NCBI RefSeq assembly: GCF_001403615.1
Contig: NZ_LN879454.1
Coordinates: forward strand, 124,001 to 188,000
DNA: 64,000 bases
From: Desnuesiella massiliensis
GTDB lineage: Bacteria; Bacillota; Clostridia; Clostridiales; Clostridiaceae
Direction: 5' to 3'
Position 1 is the stretch's first letter. The number at the start of each line of letters is the position of its first letter. Shown here piece by piece: positions 41,731-48,892 of this stretch. Position numbers and translations under genes: made by a program. The notes beneath the pieces are model-generated. The model was not told the origin of the DNA. It made no database searches and saw only the letters and a program-made list of their open reading frames with translations.

Positions 41731-42717
41731 TTATCTTTGTTTTAAGTAAGTTACACTAACAATTGTACCTTTTGAAAGCTCAGAAGTTATATCTATTTTA
41801 TTATTTAGATTATCACAAATGGACTTGCACATATAAAGACCAACGCCACTAGACTTTTCCTCTTTTCTTCCATTGCTTCCTGTAAAAAATACATCAAATA
41901 CTCTAGAAAGCTCTTCTTTTTTTATTCCTACACCAAAGTCCTGTATATAAAGTGTAATCTTACAATCACTTTCTTCAGCATAGAAATACACCTTCCCGCC
42001 TAATAATGAGTACTTTATTGCATTGCTTATGATTTGCTCAATAACATATTTGCCCCATTTTTTATCTGACAAAATAAAATAGTCCTCAGGTATATTTACC
42101 TCAGGATATATATTAGAATAGATAAAATTTCTTTTTTGTGAATTGATACTTTCCTTCACCAGCTTTTTTAAATTTATTGCTTCTGGTACATAATCTTTAG
42201 AAAACTCTCCTAGCCTAAATATATTTAATACGCCTTCTAAATTCTTTTGCAACAAACTATTTTCATTCCTTATATCCTTAGCGGCATCTTCATTTGGTAG
42301 CTTTTCCATGGCTAAATTAATTACTGCCACAGAGGTTTTCATATTATGAATCCATTGTATAAGTAATTTTTCCTTTTCTTCATAGTTAGTCTCTAAAGCG
42401 TATATCTTTGAAATATAATCGTTATGTATCTTCCTAATCTCATCAAAGACTTCTTCAAAATTACTATCCTTATCTAAATTATAAGAAGGACTTGTCTTTA
42501 TTTCTTTAAGAGATTCATAAAATGAATTGTATACATAAAACTTATAAATTAAATATACCATTAGGCAAAAGAAGCATAACAAAACAGGGTATAACATAAA
42601 TTTCCCATTATATAATAAGTAATAAAATAGCATTATAGAAAGGCAGCTAAATAAATAAATAAAAATTGAAACCTTCTCCTTTTTTAAAACAACTCTAACT
42701 AGCTTACTTAAGGACAT
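41731..42717 (-). CDS. BceS-like intramembrane-sensing histidine kinase
   Basis: This 328-residue kinase has only two spans (about 17-55) joined by a very short external loop, so it cannot bind ligand outside by itself. This is the BceS build, which takes its signal from the ABC permease. The H-box is LIQWIHNMKTSVAVI, followed by QIISNAIKYS (N), DFGVGI (G1) and SGVGLYMCK (G2). The ATG at 42717 follows AAAAGGGGTG and overlaps the response regulator gene by 14 nt. Confidence 0.88.
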   Translation of the reverse strand: MSLSKLVRVVLKKEKVSIFIYLFSCLSIMLFYYLLYNGKFMLYPVLLCFFCLMVYLIYKFYVYNSFYESLKEIKTSPSYNLDKDSNFEEVFDEIRKIHNDYISKIYALETNYEEKEKLLIQWIHNMKTSVAVINLAMEKLPNEDAAKDIRNENSLLQKNLEGVLNIFRLGEFSKDYVPEAINLKKLVKESINSQKRNFIYSNIYPEVNIPEDYFILSDKKWGKYVIEQIISNAIKYSLLGGKVYFYAEESDCKITLYIQDFGVGIKKEELSRVFDVFFTGSNGRKEEKSSGVGLYMCKSICDNLNNKIDITSELSKGTIVSVTYLKQR

Positions 42718-43372
42718 AGCCAACACCCCTTTTTGTTTCTATAGTCAATTGTATATTATTTTCTTTAAGCCTCTTCTTTAATCTCGTAATGTTAACTGTT
42801 AAAGTATTATCATCTACAAATTCATCTTCATCCCATAACTCTTCCAACAATTCTTCCCTGGTGACCACTTTTTCATAGTTGATAAAGAATATTTTAAGAA
42901 GCTTGTACTCATTCTTTGATAATGGCATGCTTCCATTGTCAGTTCTTATCTCCATGCTCTCACAATAAAGCTTTACTTTATTAATCTCAATAACATTTTC
43001 ATTAATACTACTTGTTCTTCTTAATACCGCATTTATTTTTGCTAAAAGTATTCCTATGCTGAAAGGCTTTGTTATATAATCATCTGCACCTAAATCTATC
43101 CCTCTAATTTGTTCTGCTTCTTCACTTCTTGAGGAAACTATAATAACAGGTATGTTTAATTTTTTTCTAATTAGTTTCAAAAAATAAAACCCATCAAACT
43201 TTGGAAGATTTATATCCAAAAGTATTAAATCATTTTTTCCCTCAAATATTTTCTTCTCAACATCATTGAAATCTTTAATTGTTTCAACTAAATAATCATA
43301 AGTATTTAAGTATTCTTCTATATATTTTATTAAATTAACATCATCTTCTATAAGTAAAATTCTTTTACACAT
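42704..43372 (-). CDS. BceR-like OmpR-family response regulator
   Basis: This 222-residue regulator has a receiver (IEDD at about 8-11, phospho-Asp in ILLDINLPKFDG, conserved Lys in ITKPF) and an OmpR winged helix (LSKNEYKLLKIFFINYEKVVTREELLEELW). It heads the module rr-hk-s8-s8-abc-abc. By analogy it activates the downstream genes when the transporter meets a peptide antibiotic. The ATG at 43372 has AAGGAG 7 nt upstream; an ATG at 43378 sits too close to it. Confidence 0.9.
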   Translation of the reverse strand: MCKRILLIEDDVNLIKYIEEYLNTYDYLVETIKDFNDVEKKIFEGKNDLILLDINLPKFDGFYFLKLIRKKLNIPVIIVSSRSEEAEQIRGIDLGADDYITKPFSIGILLAKINAVLRRTSSINENVIEINKVKLYCESMEIRTDNGSMPLSKNEYKLLKIFFINYEKVVTREELLEELWDEDEFVDDNTLTVNITRLKKRLKENNIQLTIETKRGVGYVLK

Positions 43373-43626
43373 ATTCATACTCCTTTAAAATTATTGGTAT
43401 TAGATCCCTAATAAGCAATATTTACAATTATCTATATATTATATCAAAGATATACATAAAATGTTTTTGTAATTTATTTGAGATGTGATACCATATATGC
43501 CGCGATTATATATCCTAAAAGCGGTTATACCAACGTTTTTCAAAAGAGTCTACGTTATTTATGGTACAGTTCACCATATCAACAGCAATTGATAACACTT
43601 TTAATGCATCCGTTAGTAGTATTACG

Positions 43627-43666
43627 AAAAATCGCATAATTCACTTTCTTGAATTACGCGATTTTT
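43627..43666. terminator. bidirectional terminator hairpin
   Basis: AAAAATCGCATAATTCA and TGAATTACGCGATTTTT form a 17-bp stem with one mismatch and carry T-runs on both strands. It lies behind the MerR gene on the minus strand. The rest of 43379-43761 holds the promoter region of the Bce regulator and no other clear feature. Confidence 0.75.
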
Positions 43667-43761
43667 AATTCCTAATTATTTAATTGCAGCTTATTTTTTG
43701 AGTATCTACGTTAATACTTATAACTTTGGTTCTGTATGTCAAATCGTTCATAGTTTTTAAT

Positions 43762-44925
43762 TCATGAATTACTATTTTCAGAATAAAATTTTAAAGCTTC
43801 TCCAATAAATTTAGATGCACCACTGCCATATTTTTTATCAGTTACTTTTATAAAAATAGAATCTGACAAATAAAGCTCTGCAGTATAACCCAAATGATTC
43901 TCTCCCTCATCCACTTTGTAAAATTCTTGACTTTTTTTAGTTGCGTCTGATATTTCTTCAACAATTTGTTGAATCTCCTTTGAAGAAGGATCTTTACTTA
44001 AGTCAGATACAAGCCTTTCATATAGTTCTTCTAATTTAGGTTGCTTATTTCCTAAATAATTTTTTAGAGCTCCACCGATAAATTTAGATGCCCCATTTCC
44101 ATATTTCTTATCCACTGCTTCTATCCATTGGGGATATACCAAATAAATTTGCACCATATAGTACCAATGATCATCTCCATTATCCATTTTGAAAATTTCA
44201 TAATCTTTTTTAGCTGTATTTGTTATTTCTTCAGCAATTTGTTGAATTTCCTTTGAAGAAGGATCTTTACTTAAGTCAGATACAAGCTTTTTATATAATT
44301 CTTTTAATTTTGGATGCTTATCTTCCAAACAATCTTTTTTAAACTTATCATATTGTTCTGCTAAAGTTAACATGTCACTATTAAGATTTTCCTTTACAGC
44401 TTTAGCATATTTCTCAATACTTCCATATTGCTTTATAGCCATTTTAGCAATCTCATCTTCCCTAGATTTACATTTTTCAATAAGTTCATTATATTTATCT
44501 ACACTACCATAAAATTTAATTACTTTATCCTTGTGTTCTGTTTTAAATTCTTCCAATACATTATAATATTCACTCATATCAAATTCTTTAAAATTCATCG
44601 TGCTTTCTCCTTTTAATGTTTTATTTATAAGCTCTATTAAACCACTCAATCTTTTGCGTTTTAACATAAGCAGCTTTTTCTGATTTTTTAGTGCTTGCAT
44701 TTTATCAAAGTACGGACTCAACATTATCTCTTTAACATCTTTTAAAGGTATACCAAGCTCTTTGAAAAATAAAATTTGCTGCAGAGTTTTAAGGGCTTCA
44801 TCGTTATAAAGTCTATATCCAGCCTCTGTAATTTCACTTGGTTTTAATAATCCTATTTCATCATAGTAATGTAGTGCGCGCACACTTATTCCTGTCAAAT
44901 CCGAAACTTGTTTTACTGTTCTCAT
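43762..44925 (-). CDS. TipA-like MerR regulator with duplicated TipAS domain
   Basis: This 387-residue protein has a MerR helix-turn-helix (1-70, VKQVSDLTGISVRALHYYDEIGLLKPSE), a coiled coil, and then TipAS-type all-helical drug-binding sequence. TipAL is about 250 residues; here a C-terminal segment of about 95 residues occurs twice in tandem (about 201-290 and 295-385). Both share KLVSDLSKDPSSKEIQQI-like and KKYGxGASKFIG blocks. TipAS binds thiopeptides and other drugs, so the protein likely senses an antibiotic. The promoter has the 19-nt spacer of MerR-activated genes, so it activates itself. Confidence 0.85.
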   Translation of the reverse strand: MRTVKQVSDLTGISVRALHYYDEIGLLKPSEITEAGYRLYNDEALKTLQQILFFKELGIPLKDVKEIMLSPYFDKMQALKNQKKLLMLKRKRLSGLIELINKTLKGESTMNFKEFDMSEYYNVLEEFKTEHKDKVIKFYGSVDKYNELIEKCKSREDEIAKMAIKQYGSIEKYAKAVKENLNSDMLTLAEQYDKFKKDCLEDKHPKLKELYKKLVSDLSKDPSSKEIQQIAEEITNTAKKDYEIFKMDNGDDHWYYMVQIYLVYPQWIEAVDKKYGNGASKFIGGALKNYLGNKQPKLEELYERLVSDLSKDPSSKEIQQIVEEISDATKKSQEFYKVDEGENHLGYTAELYLSDSIFIKVTDKKYGSGASKFIGEALKFYSENSNS

Positions 44926-45018
44926 TGCTACACCTCAAAGTTTGATTTTACAGCTATCAATATTATCTAATACTCAGCCGGCTATGGGCTTTTGTTAATA
45001 TATTCAAGCTATATTTTT

Positions 45019-45049
45019 ATATTACACTATGACGTGGTGTTAGGGTCAA
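45019..45049 (-). promoter_or_regulatory. MerR-type promoter with 19-nt spacer
   Basis: On the minus strand TTGACC (-35, 45049-45044) and TAATAT (-10, 45024-45019) are 19 nt apart, the unusual spacing that MerR proteins untwist to activate. The spacer has partial dyad symmetry (CTAACACC near CATAGTG). Confidence 0.8.
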
Positions 45050-45191
45050 TACTTACAAAAGAGTTATTGTGTAAAAGAGTTATTGTAAAACTTAGTAGAA
45101 AGCACTCCATAATTATTTAAATACATATTAATTTCTATAATTTTTCCTATCCTTATGTAATTTAAAATAAATACTTTTATCAAATTTATCA

Positions 45192-45842
45192 TTAATGTTT
45201 AAACCATGCATCATTAAGCAGCTTTATAGCTTCAACAATATCACTTTCGGACATGCTGCCAAAACCAAGTAGAACCATATTATTAGAGTATTTTTCTAAC
45301 CTAATCCAATAGGAACAATGTTATAACCGTTATTGATAAATATATCTCTTGCACCCATATATCCAGGATCTTCTAAAGCTATTTCCTTAAAATGATGTCT
45401 AAACAGCTGGCATATTAAGCTTAAACAGTGTTCAATACCTGAAGAAATAATGATTTGTTCAGGACTACAGGAAACACCTCTTGATCTATTTAGATATTTC
45501 ATAATTTCTATTCGTAATTCTAGCTCACCTTTGCTGCTATTGTATGATGTCATACTTTCAGGGCTCAAAGCTGATAAACATTTATTTGAGATTTTCTTCC
45601 ATAGGCTCAAAGGGAAATCAGAAGCGCTTAGGCTTCCATATTGAAAATCATATTTATAATTATCCTCTGAATTAGCTCTAGGCAGTGTCTTTTTATGTTT
45701 TTTTATATGCTCAAAGTCCTCTCGCTTTAGTTTAGAGATTATATTGCTTTCTAAATTTTCAACTATAAACCCACTACCTGCTTTACTTGTAATATACCCT
45801 TCGGAACAGAGCTGTAGATAAGCACTTTCCACTTCGCGCTGT
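45192..45842 (-). pseudogene. decayed MocR/PdxR-type regulator
   Basis: The remains of a GntR-aminotransferase fusion are visible. The frame begins in the last part of the winged helix (QREVESAYLQLCSEGYI, then GSGFIVEN), so the helix-turn-helix start is lost. It goes on into the aminotransferase domain (DFPLSLWKKISNK, SYNSSKGELELRIEIMKYL) and breaks at VPIGLG plus a stop. Directly after the stop, the same frame encodes the family's usual end (LEKYSNNMVLLGFGSMSES, then AIKLLNDAWFKH), so some 200 middle residues are deleted. It diverges from the pyridoxamine-oxidase-like gene, a common partner of MocR proteins. Confidence 0.82.
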
Positions 45843-45918
45843 ATTTAAAAGAAATGAAGGCACTTATAAGTGTTATGATAAATGCAATAATTTATGATTT
45901 AATTAAGGAGGAATATAA

Positions 45919-46290
45919 ATGTTAAATGAAAAATTGCTTGAAGTTCTTTCACATGAGGGAGTGGTGGCTATTGCATCTTGCAGCAATAATGAAGCTCACT
46001 TAGTTAATACTTGGAATTCATATGTTAATGTCAGAGAAGATGGTAGATTATTAATACCAGCTGCAGGAATGCGCAAGACACAGAATAACGTAGAGCTAAA
46101 TAATAAAGTTAAGGTTACTATAGGAAGTAAAGAGGTCATGGGATATAAGCGCTTGGGAACGGGTTTCTTAATTGAAGGAACAGCAAAATTCCTTGAAGCA
46201 GGTTCAGAATTTGATATGATGAAAGAAAAATTTTCTTTTCTGAGCAGAGTGTTAGAGATAACAGTTACATCCGCAAAGCAAACCCTTTAG
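45919..46290 (+). CDS. pyridoxamine 5'-phosphate oxidase family protein
   Basis: This 123-residue protein is a small split-barrel flavoprotein: VVAIASCSNNEAHLVNTWNSY, then GRLLIPAAGMRKTQNNVELNNKV. It matches the short PNPOx-like group that binds FMN; the reaction is unknown. It lies next to a broken MocR gene that may once have controlled it. AAGGAGG precedes the ATG. Confidence 0.78.
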   Translation: MLNEKLLEVLSHEGVVAIASCSNNEAHLVNTWNSYVNVREDGRLLIPAAGMRKTQNNVELNNKVKVTIGSKEVMGYKRLGTGFLIEGTAKFLEAGSEFDMMKEKFSFLSRVLEITVTSAKQTL

Positions 46291-46364
46291 ATATTACACA
46301 GATAATAATTACTTTTTATTAAGAATTTCCCTAAAGATGGCTAGTCATTTTGCTAGTAGTTTTT

Positions 46365-46427
46365 ACTATATAAGTTGCAATAAAGAAAGATATCTAGATC
46401 TTTGCAACTTATATAGTTATTTTTTAC
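46365..46427 (+). terminator. terminator with 16-bp perfect stem
   Basis: ACTATATAAGTTGCAA and TTGCAACTTATATAGT pair around a 21-nt loop with TTATTTTTTAC after it. It ends the PNPOx-like gene. Confidence 0.8.
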
Positions 46428-46442
46428 TGTTAATTAAAGAAA

Positions 46443-47138
46443 TTATCTATATAAATCTGCTGCTAATTCCTTTAACAAGTCTTCATTAATGACCTCGTAG
46501 TGAGAGCCTTTTTTTCTTATACAGCCTTTAACGCAGAGGGTGTTTAAGGTTCTCAGTAAATGCCTATAGCTTGCACCTAAAAGCTCAGATATCTCCGTGA
46601 GATTACCTCTGAATATAGTGGTGGTCTTATTATTTGAAAGGCTGGTTTCTGCTGTAGCTAAAATATAACTGGCCAACCTGTTTTCAAGGGGGTAGAGGAG
46701 ATTGATGGAGCTATTCTTTGACAGATTGTTGAGCTTTTCTCCTAAGGATTTACAGATGAATTTCAAAAACTTTGGATCTTCCATAAGATATAGCTTTATA
46801 TTATCTGTGGAAATGGCAATACAATAGGTTTTTTCTATAACTTGAACATTGCAGGTGGTAGGCTGAGGATTAATCATCTCTAAATCCCCTAGGAGCATAA
46901 GTCCATGATAAAAGCATAGTAATAAGGCCTTACCATTGCTTAAATTATTATATACCTTGGCCTTCCCATCTAAAAAGAAATAAAGATAATTGATAGGTTC
47001 CCCTTCCTTGCAGATGTACTCATTCTTTTCGTATAGAAAAAGTTCCATGGCAGGTCTCATATCCTTACTAAAGATTTCATCAATATTATATTTTTTTATA
47101 AAGTTATTTAATTTTTTAATATCCTTTATCTTTTTCAT
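46443..47138 (-). CDS. Crp/Fnr family regulator, YeiL-like
   Basis: This 231-residue protein has a cyclic-nucleotide-binding type beta barrel (about 30-130, EYICKEGEPINYLYFFLDGKAKVY, then LLGDLEMINPQPTTCNV) and a C-terminal helix-turn-helix (LTEISELLGASYRHLLRTLNTL). It resembles YeiL. It diverges from two small YdcZ transporter genes, and this Crp-ydcZ arrangement recurs in Firmicutes, so it probably controls them. Confidence 0.82.
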   Translation of the reverse strand: MKKIKDIKKLNNFIKKYNIDEIFSKDMRPAMELFLYEKNEYICKEGEPINYLYFFLDGKAKVYNNLSNGKALLLCFYHGLMLLGDLEMINPQPTTCNVQVIEKTYCIAISTDNIKLYLMEDPKFLKFICKSLGEKLNNLSKNSSINLLYPLENRLASYILATAETSLSNNKTTTIFRGNLTEISELLGASYRHLLRTLNTLCVKGCIRKKGSHYEVINEDLLKELAADLYR

Positions 47139-47250
47139 AAAACACCCTTAATATATATACTTTCTTTTATCTAATATGACATATGGCATAATCCTTTTCA
47201 ACCCCCTCATGATAAATTTAAAATATAGATATTTAAAAAGGGGGAGCAGT

Positions 47251-47673
47251 ATGTATAATTTGATTTCAACCTTTATAGGTGCTCTAATAGCAGTAATGAT
47301 TATGTTCAATGGAGCTCTGTCAAAAACCACAGGTAATTATACCTCATTAGTTATTATCCATATAGTGGGACTTTTATCTATAGCTTTAGTGATATTATTA
47401 TCTAAGAGTAAGTTTAAAATTCATAAGGACATATCCCTATACCTGTATAGTGCTGGCGCCATAGGAGTTTTTACAGTGCTTTTTAATAATTTAAGCTTTT
47501 CAAATCTTGGAGTATCCTTGACCTTAGCCCTAGGACTTTTAGGACAATCTCTTCTCTCTATAGTAATCGATCATTTTGGGCTATTTAATATGAAGGTAGT
47601 TAAGTTTGATAAAAAGAAAATAATTGGTTTTGCAGTTATTAGCTTGGGCATATTTATAATGACTGTTTTTTAA
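47251..47673 (+). CDS. YdcZ (DUF606) family small transporter subunit 1
   Basis: This 140-residue membrane protein has five hydrophobic spans and fits the DMT-superfamily DUF606/YdcZ group. The ATG at 47251 (MYNLISTFIGALIAVMI) follows AGGGGGAGC; the frame is open 25 codons further upstream without a site. It is the first of a pair of similar half-size proteins that probably form a heterodimer. The substrate is unknown. Confidence 0.8.
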   Translation: MYNLISTFIGALIAVMIMFNGALSKTTGNYTSLVIIHIVGLLSIALVILLSKSKFKIHKDISLYLYSAGAIGVFTVLFNNLSFSNLGVSLTLALGLLGQSLLSIVIDHFGLFNMKVVKFDKKKIIGFAVISLGIFIMTVF

Positions 47674-47687
47674 GGAGGTATCACTAA

Positions 47688-48146
47688 ATGTTTTATATAT
47701 TAATTGCTGTTTTAGCTGGAGCATCCATAGTTATTGGAAGAATTATAAACTATAAACTAGCAGAGGAAATAGGTCTTTTTCAAGGAACCCTTGTTAATTA
47801 TATAGTTGGATTAGTTTTTGCTATCATATTTTTGCTTGTGAGTGGCGAAAGTATTGTAGGCTTACAGATTAGTGCAGTGCCTTGGTGGGCCTACTTAGGT
47901 GGTATTACAGGGGTTATAGTAGTGGTACTATCCAGCTATATTACACCAAAGATATCTTCCTTTTACTTAGCCCTTATAGTGTTTATTGGGCAATTATTTG
48001 TAGGAATTATAATCGATAGTTTTAGCTTGAAAAGTATTCCCGTAGGAAAAATTGTTGGTGGAATTTTAGTGTTAGGTGGATTGACCTATAATCTTATGCT
48101 AGATAGGACAGCTTCAAAAGAAGAGATGAATAGAATAGCGGAGTAG
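47688..48146 (+). CDS. YdcZ (DUF606) family small transporter subunit 2
   Basis: This 152-residue protein has five spans (FYILIAVLAGASIVIGRIIN, then GTLVNYIVGLVFAIIFLLV) and belongs to the same DUF606 family as the preceding gene, 14 nt upstream. AAGGAGG precedes the ATG. Paired DUF606 proteins behave like other dual small multidrug-type transporters. Confidence 0.8.
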   Translation: MFYILIAVLAGASIVIGRIINYKLAEEIGLFQGTLVNYIVGLVFAIIFLLVSGESIVGLQISAVPWWAYLGGITGVIVVVLSSYITPKISSFYLALIVFIGQLFVGIIIDSFSLKSIPVGKIVGGILVLGGLTYNLMLDRTASKEEMNRIAE

Positions 48147-48155
48147 TGAAAAGTG

Positions 48156-48185
48156 GGGATTAACGAAAAAAGTTAATCCCTATTT
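48156..48185 (+). terminator. terminator of the YdcZ pair
   Basis: GGGATTAAC and GTTAATCCC pair around GAAAAAA, followed by TATTTTG. Confidence 0.88.
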
Positions 48186-48324
48186 TGATTTGGCATAGAA
48201 TAAATATTGATAAATATGTTAATTATTTTTGATTAGTTGCTTTTTAAATGATATCTTAAAAGGCTATTGATTACAAAATATTATTATGATAAAATTAAGC
48301 TATAAAAAAATAGGAGTGTGTTTT

Positions 48325-48348
48325 ATGAGTGAGGTTGTTCTTAACTAA
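48325..48348 (+). CDS. leader uORF MSEVVLN of the MutS2-like gene
   Basis: AATAGGAGTG lies 6 nt before ATG, and seven codons (MSEVVLN) end in TAA. Its last bases, GTTCTTAACTAAG (48337-48349), pair at 12 of 13 positions with CTTAGATAAGAAC (48430-48442). A ribosome on the uORF would block that pairing. CTAAAAAC/GTTTTTAG (48366/48416) closes a hairpin in between. Confidence 0.6.
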   Translation: MSEVVLN

Positions 48349-48478
48349 GTAATTTAATAAAGAGTCTAAAAACTTTTACAAAAATCCTGCTAAAAGTAGG
48401 CTTATTTGTGTTGGTGTTTTTAGCTCGAACTTAGATAAGAACACGGGTAAAACTATATCCTTTTATATGGAAATATTA

Positions 48479-48503
48479 ACCGTGCTTTGGCACGGTATTT
48501 TTA
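48479..48503 (+). terminator. leader terminator 1 of the MutS2-like gene
   Basis: ACCGTGC and GCACGGT flank TTTG and end in ATTTTTA. CACGGGTAA at 48442-48450 can pair with TTAACCGTG (48476-48484) at 8 of 9 positions and would destroy the terminator. Confidence 0.8.
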
Positions 48504-48610
48504 TGCCCTAAAATAGTTGTCTCTATTTTCTATTAGGCTTTAGAGCTTCAACTATGTACATTGCATTAGAGTTATCAGATTTGTAGTGCATGTAAGGATT
48601 ATATTTCCAT

Positions 48611-48708
48611 GGGGAAACAACGTAAGCTTTTAACTTATACATGCACCATAATGGCTCGAAGATGCCATTTTGGAACATGTATAAGTTGAGTTTTCGTATT
48701 GTTTCCCC
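48611..48708. repeat. 98-bp palindromic element, family 1, long form A
   Basis: GGGGAAACAA at the left and TTGTTTCCCC at the right close an imperfect palindrome with inner AACTTATACATG / CATGTATAAGTT arms and a GCTCGAAGATGCC-type centre. A diverged copy lies at 62398-62492. Short relatives lie at 2240 and 5988. It sits inside the leader, between its two terminators. Confidence 0.8.
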
Positions 48709-48711
48709 GTG

Positions 48712-48749
48712 AACCACAGGTAAACCTAGTGTTTGCTTGTGGTTTTTTT
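48712..48749 (+). terminator. leader terminator 2 of the MutS2-like gene
   Basis: AACCACA and TGTGGTT pair, with AAAC/GTTT above, and end in seven T. It lies 60 nt before the second uORF. Confidence 0.88.
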
Positions 48750-48808
48750 GTTTTTATCCGTCCTAATTTTAAGGCTCACCTTATTTAAGAATATAAGGAG
48801 GTGCGTTT

Positions 48809-48892
48809 ATGTTAAGTGTAAGCAGTGTATTAGAGATCAACAAAACTTTAAAGAGAGAATATAAATATATATTTTGGAGGGAAACAAATTGA
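48809..48892 (+). CDS. 27-codon uORF coupled to the MutS2-like gene
   Basis: AAGGAGGTG lies before an ATG with a 27-residue frame (MLSVSSVLEINKTLKRE, then YKYIFWRETN). Its TGA overlaps the TTG start of the next gene (TTGA), and its last codons contain that gene's TTTTGGAGGG site. Translational coupling is very likely. Confidence 0.65.
   Translation: MLSVSSVLEINKTLKREYKYIFWRETN

Noticed and set aside
48523..48717. A 64-codon open frame on the minus strand across the mutS2 leader
   Set aside because: It is made largely of the 98-bp palindromic element, has no family resemblance and no good start site.
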